Below, piece by piece: positions 1-7,017 of a stretch of 13,734 bases of DNA. The notes beneath the pieces are model-generated. The model did not search any database and had not been told where the DNA came from. It was given only the letters and a program-made list of their open reading frames with translations. The first letter of the stretch is position 1. Every line of letters starts with the position of its first letter. A program made the translations under genes and the position numbers. Source of the stretch: Rhizobium sp. Q54 (GTDB taxonomy: Bacteria; Pseudomonadota; Alphaproteobacteria; SMXS01); NCBI GenBank assembly GCA_945872035.1, contig CAMBYA010000027.1, forward strand, positions 1 to 13,734, read 5' to 3'.

Positions 1-1182
1 AAGGGCTGCGCGGCCTATGCCGAGCACGCACGGATCGCGGGACGAATGCGGGACGATATCCTCGCGCGCATCCACGGCATCGGCGCGTTCCTCGCCAGCG
101 GGCCCACGGATGTGGGAGAGCTGACGGAGCAGGCCATGCAGCTGGGCGCACTGAACCTCGACGTCATGGAACTGCTCGACGAGGCCCACACCACGCGTTT
201 CGGTCATCCCGAGCCGACCCAGGTGCGCATGTCGCCGCGCACGGGCAAGTGCATCCTCGTCAGCGGCCACGACCTGGTGGAACTCGAGGCCCTCCTGAAG
301 CAGACCGAGGGTACCGGCATCAACGTCTACACCCACGGCGAACTGCTCCCCGCCAACACCTATCCCGGGCTCAAGGCCTACCCGCACCTTGCCGGAAACT
401 ACGGCCATGCATGGCAGGACCAGCAGCGCGAGTTCGCGGCGTTTCCCGGCGCGATCCTGATGACCTCGAATTGCCTGATCGATCCGGAAACCCGCGGCTA
501 TGCCGACCGTCTGTTCACCTGCGGTCCGGTTGGCTGGAAAGGCGTGCGCCATCTCGACGACACGGACTTCTCGGCCGTTATCGCCCGCGCGCTCGAACTG
601 CCCGGATTTACCGAGGACGCGCCGGAAAAGGTGATCACGGCCGGCTTCGCGCGCAACACGGTGATGGGCGTGGCCGGCACGCTGCTCGAGATGATCGGCC
701 GCGGCGACGTCAGCCATATCTTCCTGATCGGCGGCTGCGACGGCGCCAGGCTGGGCCGCAACTACTTTCACGACCTGGCCATGGAAACCCCGGCCGACAG
801 CCTGATCCTCACCCTGGGTTGCGGCAAGTTCCGGTTCAACGGCGAGGATCTTGGCGACATCGGCGGCATCCCGCGGGTGCTGGACATGGGACAGTGCAAC
901 GACGCCTATTCGGCGATCCAGGTGGCGATCGCCCTGTCGAAGGCACTCGATTGCTCGGTGAACGACCTGCCGCTGTCGCTGGCAATCTCCTGGTTCGAGC
1001 AGAAGGCAACCGCCGTGCTGCTGACGCTGCTCTACCTGGGCGTTCGCAACATCCACCTTGGCCCCACTTTGCCCACCTACCTGACGCCCGAGGTGATGGC
1101 GCTGCTGCAGGACAAGTTCGCGCTGCAGCCGACCGGCGTCGCCCGCGACGACCTGCAGCGGATGCTGGGCCACGCCGCCTGA
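1..1182 (+). CDS. hcp: Hydroxylamine reductase / hybrid cluster protein, 5'-truncated by window edge
   Basis: The reading frame is open from base 1, so this is the C-terminal ~393 residues of Hcp; the ATG at base 46 is an internal Met. Hcp is a cytoplasmic iron-sulfur protein that reduces NO to N2O (and hydroxylamine in vitro) at a hybrid [4Fe-2S-2O] cluster. Counting from the Met at base 46, every hybrid-cluster ligand is visible: H75 (SGHDL), E99 (THGEL), C143 (SNCLI), C231 (GGCDG), C259 (LGCGK), C284 (GQCND), E318 and K320 (WFEQK). Their spacing agrees with my memory of E. coli Hcp (H249, E273, C317, C405, C433, C458, E492, K494), which implies about 160 residues missing, including the N-terminal cluster cysteines. 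The upstream regulatory region and any hcr partner lie outside the window. A terminator-like hairpin follows the stop. Confidence 0.96.
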   Translation, partial: KGCAAYAEHARIAGRMRDDILARIHGIGAFLASGPTDVGELTEQAMQLGALNLDVMELLDEAHTTRFGHPEPTQVRMSPRTGKCILVSGHDLVELEALLKQTEGTGINVYTHGELLPANTYPGLKAYPHLAGNYGHAWQDQQREFAAFPGAILMTSNCLIDPETRGYADRLFTCGPVGWKGVRHLDDTDFSAVIARALELPGFTEDAPEKVITAGFARNTVMGVAGTLLEMIGRGDVSHIFLIGGCDGARLGRNYFHDLAMETPADSLILTLGCGKFRFNGEDLGDIGGIPRVLDMGQCNDAYSAIQVAIALSKALDCSVNDLPLSLAISWFEQKATAVLLTLLYLGVRNIHLGPTLPTYLTPEVMALLQDKFALQPTGVARDDLQRMLGHAA

Positions 1183-1185
1183 AGG

Positions 1186-1199
1186 CATGACGTGTCATG
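1186..1199. repeat. Short palindrome just after hcp
   Basis: CATGAC-gt-GTCATG is a perfect 6-base inverted repeat with a 2-base centre, immediately ahead of the GC-rich hairpin. It could be a protein-binding site or part of a composite terminator. No function can be assigned from sequence. Confidence 0.4.
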
Positions 1200-1200
1200 G

Positions 1201-1230
1201 CGGGCGGCCCGGACGGCCGCCCGTTTCATT
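1201..1230 (+). terminator. Rho-independent terminator for hcp
   Basis: A perfect 9-bp stem (1201..1209 with 1215..1223, all G/C) with a 5-base loop CGGAC is followed on the + strand by TTTCATTT. It lies 18 bases after the hcp stop and 7 bases before the stop of the converging channel gene. The T-tract is interrupted and exists only on the + side, so it should terminate hcp better than the opposing gene. Confidence 0.65.
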
Positions 1231-2040
1231 TCAGGGACTGCGCGATGCGGACGGGCGGCGATAGGCCAGCCAATACGCCATGGCGACGCCGCCCGCGCCG
1301 CCGACAATGTTCCCCAATGTCACCGGCACCAGATTGCGCGCGAAATCCATGGCGCCGACTGGAGCGCCAGCGAGCCAGCCTTGGGGAATGAGGTACATAT
1401 TCGCCACCGAATGCTCGAAACCGAGCAGTACGAACGCCGAGATGGGCCAGACAACGGCCAGGAACTTGCCGGTTACGTCCCGCGCCGCGATGGCGAGCCA
1501 TACCGCGAGACAAACCAGCACGTTGCACAGCACGCCCCGCGCGAACGCCTCGGGCAGTGACAGCCCGGCCTTGGCCAGCGCGATCTTCGCGGCCACCACG
1601 CCCATCGGACCGTCGAGCAGGCCCGACGCCGCCATCGCCACGGCAACAAGTCCGGCGCCGGCCAGGTTGCCGGCATAGACCACCAGCCAATTCCTCAGCA
1701 GTGCGCGCATGGATATGCGCCCGTCAACAAGCGCGATGGTCATCAGCGCGTTCCCGGTGAACAATTCGGCGCCGGCGACCACAACGAGGATAAGGCCGAG
1801 AGAAAACGCCAGGCCGCCGATCAGCCTGTCGGCCCCCGACGCCGGATCGGCGCCGGTCATTGCCATGGTGTAGGCCGCGCCGCCAAGGGCGATAAAGGCG
1901 CCCGCAAGCACGGCAAGGGTGATCAGCGGCACGAGAGGAAGGTTCGCCTTGGCGACCCCCACCTCTTCTACCAGCCTTGCGATCGTAGCGGGCTTGTAGG
2001 CGTCGAGCCCGGTGGGATTGGGATTCTGCCCGTCAGCCAT
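1231..2040 (-). CDS. Formate/nitrite transporter family channel (FocA/NirC type)
   Basis: The 269-residue product is an inner-membrane pentameric channel of the FNT family, which moves small monovalent anions such as formate, nitrite or hydrosulfide. Family signatures are in order: the GAELFTGN segment at ~90-97, RGVLCNVLVCLAVWLA at 168-183, and GFEHSVANMYLIP at 207-219 holding the central pore His (H210; H209 in E. coli FocA). LGNIVGG at ~242-248 precedes the last helix. About six membrane helices are visible. The frame stays open upstream to 2253, but the ATG at 2040 is preferred: an AGGGG site lies ~5 bases upstream and the N-terminus fits the family. The gene converges on hcp, whose product handles NO and hydroxylamine, so nitrite is a plausible substrate, but that is inference; the family does not fix the anion. 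Confidence 0.93.
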   Translation of the reverse strand: MADGQNPNPTGLDAYKPATIARLVEEVGVAKANLPLVPLITLAVLAGAFIALGGAAYTMAMTGADPASGADRLIGGLAFSLGLILVVVAGAELFTGNALMTIALVDGRISMRALLRNWLVVYAGNLAGAGLVAVAMAASGLLDGPMGVVAAKIALAKAGLSLPEAFARGVLCNVLVCLAVWLAIAARDVTGKFLAVVWPISAFVLLGFEHSVANMYLIPQGWLAGAPVGAMDFARNLVPVTLGNIVGGAGGVAMAYWLAYRRPSASRSP

Positions 2041-2199
2041 GTCAGCCCCTCGATACGCTCGCCGGTAACGCCGACCCGGGCAGCATAGCAGCGCTCCCGG
2101 CCCCAAGCCAACCGCGTGGACCAGGCCGCAACGGCGGGCCTCGGGAGCCTTCCGAGTAGCAGTCCGTGGGACAGCGGCGCCAGGCATTCCCCGAAGCCC

Positions 2200-2228
2200 T
2201 TGACACGGATCTATATTTCTATAAATAT
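2200..2228 (+). promoter_or_regulatory. arsR promoter with overlapping palindromic ArsR operator
   Basis: A consensus -35 TTGACA (2200..2205) is followed after 17 bases by AAATAT (2223..2228) as the -10; TATAAA at 2220 is an alternative. The spacer holds a perfect inverted repeat ATATTT-ctat-AAATAT (2213..2228), which resembles AT-rich ArsR operators. It stands out as AT-rich against very GC-rich flanks. Binding here would block RNA polymerase, the usual ArsR autorepression relieved by As(III). The predicted transcript start is within a few bases of the arsR ATG at 2235. Promoter and operator are read from sequence; the regulator pairing is inferred from position. Confidence 0.75.
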
Positions 2229-2234
2229 CGAAAC

Positions 2235-2618
2235 ATGGAAATGAAAGACGCAATACAGGCGCTCGCCGCCCTGGCTCAGGAGAGCCGGCTCAAGGTCTTC
2301 AGGCTGCTGGTTACACAGGGTCCGGAAGGCATGGCCGCCGGCGATATCGGCCGGGAACTCGACGTTCCCGCCAGCACCCTGTCGACACACCTGTCGGTGC
2401 TCAGCAACGCCGGGCTGGTCTCTTCGACCCGCCACAGCCGGTCGATCGTCTACATGATCGACGTGGAAGCCACCCGCCAGCTGCTGGCCTTCCTCCTCGA
2501 GGATTGCTGCCAGGGCCAGCCGGCGCTCTGCAGCCCGCTGCTCGACAGCCTGCTGGCGCCGTGCTGCGAGCCCGCGTCCGCCTGCTCCGCCCCTCCTGTC
2601 AAAGGAACCGTGCAATGA
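2235..2618 (+). CDS. arsR: ArsR-family As(III)-responsive repressor
   Basis: A 127-residue winged-helix repressor of the ArsR/SmtB family that controls the operon it heads. The helix-turn-helix is about residues 36-63 (IGRELDVPASTLSTHLSVL). The classical CVC metal site of plasmid ArsR in the recognition helix is absent. A C-terminal cysteine group instead, C91-C92 and C99, resembles the Acidithiobacillus-type As(III) site, and a further C110-C111 and C117 lie in a flexible tail. The ATG at 2235 is favoured because it directly follows the promoter; an ATG at 2241 is possible, and the frame open from 2166 would run through the promoter. No Shine-Dalgarno sequence precedes 2235, so the mRNA may be leaderless or nearly so. 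The stop overlaps the next start (ATGA). Confidence 0.93.
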   Translation: MEMKDAIQALAALAQESRLKVFRLLVTQGPEGMAAGDIGRELDVPASTLSTHLSVLSNAGLVSSTRHSRSIVYMIDVEATRQLLAFLLEDCCQGQPALCSPLLDSLLAPCCEPASACSAPPVKGTVQ

Positions 2619-3079
2619 AGCGCATGCATATCAACGTCGCCGTCGGCGATCTCGATCAGTCGGTCCAGTTCTATTCGGCGCTGTTCGCCGCCCAACCGAC
2701 CGTGGTGAAGCACGATTACGCCAAGTGGATGCTCGACGATCCGCGGGTCAACTTCGCGATCACCACCCGCGGCGGCAGGAAGGGCATCGACCATCTCGGC
2801 ATCCAGGTGGAGAACCCCGACGAGTTGCAGGAGGTCTATGGCCGCCTGAAGACCGCCGGCCGCCCGCTGCTGGAACAGGGCGAAACCACCTGCTGCTACG
2901 CCAAATCGGAGAAGACCTGGGTGCATGATCCGGAAGGCATCGCCTGGGAGACCTTCCTGACCACCGGCGAGAGCCCGGTCTATGGCGAGGATGTCGAAAC
3001 CGCCAAGGTCGTGGCGCCGTCGGCCTGTTGCTCGCCGTCGCCATCCGCCGTGAAGCCCGTCGAATCCGCCTGCTGCTGA
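2615..3079 (+). CDS. arsI: ArsI/CadI-family vicinal-oxygen-chelate metalloenzyme (probable C–As lyase)
   Basis: A 154-residue glyoxalase/dioxygenase-fold protein matching the ArsI/CadI family. ArsI enzymes are Fe(II)-dependent and break the C–As bond of trivalent methyl- or aryl-arsenicals, releasing As(III). Expected elements are present: a candidate metal triad H5, H60 (GIDHLGIQVE) and E112 (AWETF), and the substrate-binding vicinal pair C93-C94 in TTCCYAKSEK. Metal ligands are assigned by alignment from memory; some family members have Gln at the first position. A cysteine tail beyond the fold ends in CC and contains ACC at ~139-142. The start overlaps the arsR stop by 4 bases, so translation is likely coupled. 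Genes annotated cadI share this fold and cysteine pair, so the substrate is inferred from the ars context. Confidence 0.85.
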   Translation: MKRMHINVAVGDLDQSVQFYSALFAAQPTVVKHDYAKWMLDDPRVNFAITTRGGRKGIDHLGIQVENPDELQEVYGRLKTAGRPLLEQGETTCCYAKSEKTWVHDPEGIAWETFLTTGESPVYGEDVETAKVVAPSACCSPSPSAVKPVESACC

Positions 3080-3091
3080 GGGAGATCGCCC

Positions 3092-3604
3092 GTGCAAACC
3101 GATAGCATCTACAACGTCCTGTTCCTCTGCACGGGCAATTCCGCCCGTTCGATCCTGGGCGAGGCGATCATGAACCGTCTCGGCCAGGGCCGCTTCCGCG
3201 CCTACAGCGCCGGCAGCCAGCCCAAGGGCGAGGTTCATCCCTTCGCCATCGACCTGCTGAAGTCGCTGAACCATCCGACGGCCGATCTGCGCTCCAAATC
3301 CTGGGACGAGTTTGCCGTCCCGGGGGCACCGAAACTGGATTTCGTCTTCACCGTCTGCGACAACGCGGCGAGCGAGGTCTGCCCGATCTGGCCGGGGCAA
3401 CCGATGAGCGCCCATTGGGGCATCTCCGACCCTGCCGCCGCCGAGGGCACCGATGCCCAGAAGCACCTGGCGTTCGCCGACGCCTACCGGCAGCTCAACA
3501 ACCGCATCTCGATCTTCATCAACCTGCCCATGCGCTCGCTCGACAGGATCGCGCTGCAGAAGCGCCTCGACGAGATCGGCCGCACGCTGCCGGAGGCGTC
3601 TTGA
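3092..3604 (+). CDS. arsC: Arsenate reductase, low-molecular-weight phosphatase type
   Basis: A 170-residue cytoplasmic enzyme of the LMW protein-tyrosine-phosphatase fold that reduces As(V) to As(III). The P-loop CTGNSARS gives nucleophile C13 and R19 (CX5R). C89 and C97 (VCDNAASEVC) are placed like the second and third redox cysteines of thioredoxin-linked ArsC, so a C13–C89–C97 disulfide relay is likely; the electron donor is not shown by sequence. GTG at 3092 is the start, with AGGGAG at 3079..3084 seven bases upstream and the arsI stop 12 bases before. Its stop overlaps the TTG start of the next gene, which encodes an unrelated arsenate reductase. A genuine tyrosine phosphatase role is less likely given the cysteine pattern and operon. 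Confidence 0.92.
   Translation: MQTDSIYNVLFLCTGNSARSILGEAIMNRLGQGRFRAYSAGSQPKGEVHPFAIDLLKSLNHPTADLRSKSWDEFAVPGAPKLDFVFTVCDNAASEVCPIWPGQPMSAHWGISDPAAAEGTDAQKHLAFADAYRQLNNRISIFINLPMRSLDRIALQKRLDEIGRTLPEAS
3592..3596 (+). promoter_or_regulatory. Shine-Dalgarno site deciding the TTG start of the second arsC
   Basis: GGAGG lies inside the end of the first arsC, 4 bases before TTG at 3601. It supports a rare TTG start at a TTGA stop/start overlap. Confidence 0.7.
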
Positions 3605-4044
3605 CCGTTCGCATCTATCACAACCCGGCCTGCGGCACCTCGCGCAATACCCTCGGCCTGATCCGCAACAGCGGTGAGGAACCCGAGGTCATCGAATACC
3701 TGAAGACGCCGCCTGACCGCGAGACGCTGGTGTCGCTTGTCGCGCGCATGGGTCTTGCACCGCGCGATCTCCTGCGCCGCAAGGGTACGCCATATGACGA
3801 ACTCGGACTCGACGGCCCGAACTGGTCGGATGATGACTTGATCGACGCGATGATCGCGCATCCGATCCTGATCAACCGGCCGATCGTGGTCACCCCGCTG
3901 GGCGCGCGGCTGTGCCGCCCGTCCGAGGCGGTGCTCGACATCCTGCCGAACCCGCAGCGCGGGGCATTCGCCAAGGAAGACGGCGAGCGCCTGGTCGATG
4001 AACACGGCCGGCGGATACGCCCGGCCGATCAAACCGCAGCATAA
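3601..4044 (+). CDS. arsC: Arsenate reductase, glutaredoxin-dependent (E. coli R773 / Spx fold) type
   Basis: The 147-residue product belongs to the ArsC/Spx thioredoxin-fold family that reduces As(V) with glutathione and glutaredoxin. The catalytic Cys is C11 in NPACGTSRNTL. Arginines matching the R773 enzyme's R60, R94 and R107 are R59/R60 (DLLRRKGT), R93 (INRPIV) and R106 (RLCRPSE). The frame is open upstream to 3415, but that part runs inside the previous gene. TTG at 3601, with GGAGG upstream and overlapping the previous stop as TTGA, gives the normal N-terminus just ahead of the first beta strand. It is unrelated in fold chemistry to the arsC before it, so the operon carries two independent reductases. 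acr3 starts 14 bases after its stop. Confidence 0.92.
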   Translation: MTVRIYHNPACGTSRNTLGLIRNSGEEPEVIEYLKTPPDRETLVSLVARMGLAPRDLLRRKGTPYDELGLDGPNWSDDDLIDAMIAHPILINRPIVVTPLGARLCRPSEAVLDILPNPQRGAFAKEDGERLVDEHGRRIRPADQTAA

Positions 4045-4058
4045 TTCCAGGAAACCCG

Positions 4059-5138
4059 ATGACCGACCAGATCGCAGCCACGCCGGCGGCCAAGCCCGCC
4101 ATGGGCCTGTTCGAGCGCTACCTGACCCTTTGGGTCGCCCTGTGCATCGTAGTCGGCATCGGGCTCGGGCATCTGATGCCGGGCGTGTTCCGCGCCATCG
4201 GCGGCGCCGAAATCGCCAAGGTCAACCTGCCCGTCGCCGCGCTGATCTGGCTGATGATCATCCCCATGCTGGTCAAGATCGACTTCGCGGCGCTGTCGCG
4301 GGTCAAGGAGCACTGGCGCGGCATCGGCGTGACCCTGTTCATCAACTGGGCGATCAAGCCGTTCTCCATGGCGCTGCTGGGCTGGCTGTTCATCGGCTGG
4401 CTGTTCCGGCCGCTGCTGCCCGCCGACCAGATCGACTCCTACATCGCCGGCCTGATCCTGCTCGCCGCCGCGCCGTGCACGGCGATGGTGTTCGTGTGGA
4501 GCAATCTTTGCGACGGCGAGCCGCACTTCACGCTTAGCCAGGTGGCGCTCAACGACGTGATCATGGTCATCGCGTTCGCGCCCATCGTCGCGCTGTTGCT
4601 GGGCCTGTCGGCGATCACGGTGCCGTGGGAGACGCTGCTGCTGTCGGTCGGTCTCTATATCGTCGTGCCGGTCGTCATTGCCCAGATCGTGCGCCGCCAG
4701 ATGCTGGCTCGTGGCGGGGAAGCCGCGCTGGCGAGGCTGCTGTCGGTGCTGCAACCCCTGTCGCTGCTGGCGCTGCTGACGACGCTGGTGCTGCTGTTCG
4801 GCTTCCAGGGCGAACAGATCATCGCCCAGCCGCTGGTGATCGCGCTGCTGGCGGTTCCGATCCTGATCCAGGTCTATTTCAACTCCGGCCTTGCCTATCT
4901 GTTGAACCGGGCGACAGGGGAAGCGCACTGCGTCGCCGGACCCTCGGCGCTGATCGGCGCGAGCAACTTCTTCGAACTCGCCGTCGCGGCCGCCATCAGC
5001 CTGTTCGGCTTCTCGTCCGGCGCGGCGCTGGCCACGGTGGTCGGCGTCCTGATCGAGGTCCCGGTCATGTTGTCCGTGGTCGCCATCGTCAACCGCAGCA
5101 AGGCGTGGTACGAGTCGGGAGCAGCTCGGTCTGCTTGA
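4059..5138 (+). CDS. acr3: Acr3-family arsenite efflux permease
   Basis: A 359-residue inner-membrane protein with about ten hydrophobic helices, matching the Acr3 (BART superfamily) arsenite exporters and not ArsB. Family features seen are MIIPMLVKIDF at ~68-78, the essential helix-4 Cys in APCTAMVFVWS (~residues 144-154), and the conserved Glu in ASNFFELAVA near residue 308. Acr3 exports As(OH)3 or arsenite using the proton gradient, or coupled to the ArsA ATPase. An AGGA site lies ~7 bases before the ATG at 4059. arsA follows after 20 bases, so a two-part Acr3–ArsA pump is likely. A roughly 36-base stretch of this gene (4782..4817) has a degenerate lookalike at 10629..10664. Confidence 0.96.
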   Translation: MTDQIAATPAAKPAMGLFERYLTLWVALCIVVGIGLGHLMPGVFRAIGGAEIAKVNLPVAALIWLMIIPMLVKIDFAALSRVKEHWRGIGVTLFINWAIKPFSMALLGWLFIGWLFRPLLPADQIDSYIAGLILLAAAPCTAMVFVWSNLCDGEPHFTLSQVALNDVIMVIAFAPIVALLLGLSAITVPWETLLLSVGLYIVVPVVIAQIVRRQMLARGGEAALARLLSVLQPLSLLALLTTLVLLFGFQGEQIIAQPLVIALLAVPILIQVYFNSGLAYLLNRATGEAHCVAGPSALIGASNFFELAVAAAISLFGFSSGAALATVVGVLIEVPVMLSVVAIVNRSKAWYESGAARSA

Positions 5139-5158
5139 CGCCCGATAGGTCCTGAGCA

Positions 5159-6940
5159 TTGCCGGAAAAGCCGATCGTAGCGCTACTAACTTCGCCCACG
5201 AGGTTCCTGTTCTTCACCGGCAAGGGCGGTGTCGGCAAGACATCGCTCTCTTGCGCCGTGGCGCTCGCCTTGGCAGATGCCGGAAAACGCGTGCTGCTGG
5301 TGAGTACAGATCCCGCCTCCAACCTCGATGAGATGCTCGAGGTGACGTTGAGCGACTCTCCGCGGCCGGTTCCCGGCGTTGCCAATCTCCTCGCCCTCAA
5401 CATCGATCCGGAGACGGCGGCGGATGCCTATCGTTCGCGGGTGCTGGCGCAGCTCCCCGCGAACTCTTCGGCGCAAGAGCGCAATGGAGTGATCGAGCAG
5501 CTTTCCGGCGCCTGCACGACTGAAATCGCGGCCTTCGACGAGTTCGCCGGCCTGCTGGCCGGAGACGCCGCCGGCTACGACCATGTAGTATTCGACACGG
5601 CCCCCACTGGCCATACCCTGCGCCTGTTGAGCCTGCCGAAGGCCTGGTCGGGCTTCCTCGAAGGAAACGATCGGGGTGCATCCTGCCTTGGCCCGCATTC
5701 CGGTCTCAAGATGCAGGAGCACCGGTTCAACGAGGCGCTTGAAGCACTCTCGAACCCGGGCCAGACAACCGTCATCCTCGTCACTCGTCCGGAACCGTCG
5801 GCGATCAGGGAGGCGGCGCGAACGTCCGGTGAACTCCGGGAACTCGGGCTGTCCAACCAGCTGCTCGCCATCAATGGCGTCTTCACCGCAGCCGACCGGG
5901 CCGATGCCGTCGCCCTGTCGCTCGAACGCGCCGGCTCCGAGGCGATCCGGGAAATGCCCCAGGAGCTGGCATCGCTTCCAAGCCTGCGGATTCCGTTGCG
6001 GGCCTTCGACATGGTCGGGCTCCCGGCATTGCGCGCGCTGCTGCGGCCGGACGAAGGCGAAAAGCCAGGCGGCGACACGATCGCCACGCTCCCCCAGCCC
6101 GACCTGCCGGGACTTCCGGCGCTCATCGACGAACTGAGCGGTCGCGGTAAAGGCCTGATCATGGTGATGGGCAAGGGCGGCGTCGGCAAGACGACGGTCG
6201 CGGCGGCGATCGCGGTCGGTCTCGTCAGGCGGGGCCACGGCGTGCACCTGAGCACCACCGACCCGGCGGCCCATCTGGCGACGACCGTCACGGACGGCAT
6301 GCCGGGTCTGCGAGTCGACAGGATCGATCCCAAGGCGGAGACCCGGAACTACATCGACAAGATCATGGCGACGCGTGGGGCTCACCTCGACGAACAGGGG
6401 CGGGCGCTGCTGCTCGAGGATCTGCAGTCGCCGTGCACCGAGGAGGTCGCCGTGTTCCACGCCTTCTCCAAGACCGTCGCCGAAGCGCGCGCCGCCTATG
6501 TCGTCCTCGACACCGCGCCAACCGGACACACGCTGCTGCTGATGGATGCGACAGGCGCCTACCACCGCCAGATGACGCGCGACGTGGCGGCCAGCGGATC
6601 GCCTGCGCGGGCGGTGACCCCGCTGATGCGCCTGCAGGATCCCGATTACACGCAGATCATCCTCGTGACGTTGCCCGAGACGACGCCGGTGTCCGAGGCA
6701 GCGGCCCTTCAGGACGATCTTCGGCGCGCGGATATCGAGCCCTATGCCTGGGTCGTGAACCGGAGCCTCGCGGCGGCCGGAACCAACGATCCATTGCTGG
6801 TCAAGCGCATCGAGCGCGAAAGTGTCCAGATCGCCCGGATACAGCCCGGGCTCGCCCGGCGGCTGTTCCTCATCGGCCTCCAGGGTACGTCGCCAGTCGG
6901 CTTAAGGGCGCTCGAACGACTTGGCGCCGAAAGCACCTAG
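5159..6940 (+). CDS. arsA: Arsenite-translocating ATPase ArsA
   Basis: A 593-residue soluble ATPase with two homologous halves that binds As(III) and drives the membrane exporter. The A1 half has P-loop GKGGVGKTS at 21-29 and DTAPTGHTLRLL at ~147-158. The A2 half has GKGGVGKTT at 338-346 and a second DTAPTGHT followed by DATGAYHRQ. The three cysteines of the metalloid site are present: C119 (SGACTTE), C176 (GASCLGP) and C426 (QSPCTEE), matching C113, C172 and C422 of the plasmid R773 protein. The start is TTG: an in-frame TGA lies at 5153, and no ATG or GTG occurs between it and the first P-loop. Only a weak AGGT site precedes it. No arsD chaperone gene is nearby. It is the last gene of the ars operon. 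Confidence 0.96.
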   Translation: MPEKPIVALLTSPTRFLFFTGKGGVGKTSLSCAVALALADAGKRVLLVSTDPASNLDEMLEVTLSDSPRPVPGVANLLALNIDPETAADAYRSRVLAQLPANSSAQERNGVIEQLSGACTTEIAAFDEFAGLLAGDAAGYDHVVFDTAPTGHTLRLLSLPKAWSGFLEGNDRGASCLGPHSGLKMQEHRFNEALEALSNPGQTTVILVTRPEPSAIREAARTSGELRELGLSNQLLAINGVFTAADRADAVALSLERAGSEAIREMPQELASLPSLRIPLRAFDMVGLPALRALLRPDEGEKPGGDTIATLPQPDLPGLPALIDELSGRGKGLIMVMGKGGVGKTTVAAAIAVGLVRRGHGVHLSTTDPAAHLATTVTDGMPGLRVDRIDPKAETRNYIDKIMATRGAHLDEQGRALLLEDLQSPCTEEVAVFHAFSKTVAEARAAYVVLDTAPTGHTLLLMDATGAYHRQMTRDVAASGSPARAVTPLMRLQDPDYTQIILVTLPETTPVSEAAALQDDLRRADIEPYAWVVNRSLAAAGTNDPLLVKRIERESVQIARIQPGLARRLFLIGLQGTSPVGLRALERLGAEST

Positions 6941-7017
6941 CTGCACACGCCGCACCACTCGCATGTGGTTCCGCGATGGATCAAGCGGTATCCGCTGAGC
7001 GGCAAGGTCCGGAACAT

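Noticed and set aside
2041..2199. FNR-type TTGAT-N4-ATCAA site upstream of the FNT channel gene
   Set aside because: No such palindrome was found on either strand in the 194-base intergenic region.
2166..2234. Longer arsR start upstream of 2235
   Set aside because: It would be encoded by the promoter and operator region and add residues absent from ArsR proteins.
4029..5159. Long open frame on the minus strand opposite acr3
   Set aside because: It is rich in Gln, Asp and Arg with no fold or ribosome site. It is the shadow of a GC-rich gene with clear Acr3 motifs.
5186..6565. 459-codon open frame on the minus strand opposite arsA
   Set aside because: arsA has every expected motif on the + strand; the opposite frame has low-complexity Arg/Gly composition and no recognisable domain.
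6984..6996. AGCGG-tat-CCGCT hairpin after arsA as a terminator
   Set aside because: The stem is only 5 bp and has no T-run on either strand, so it is not convincing.
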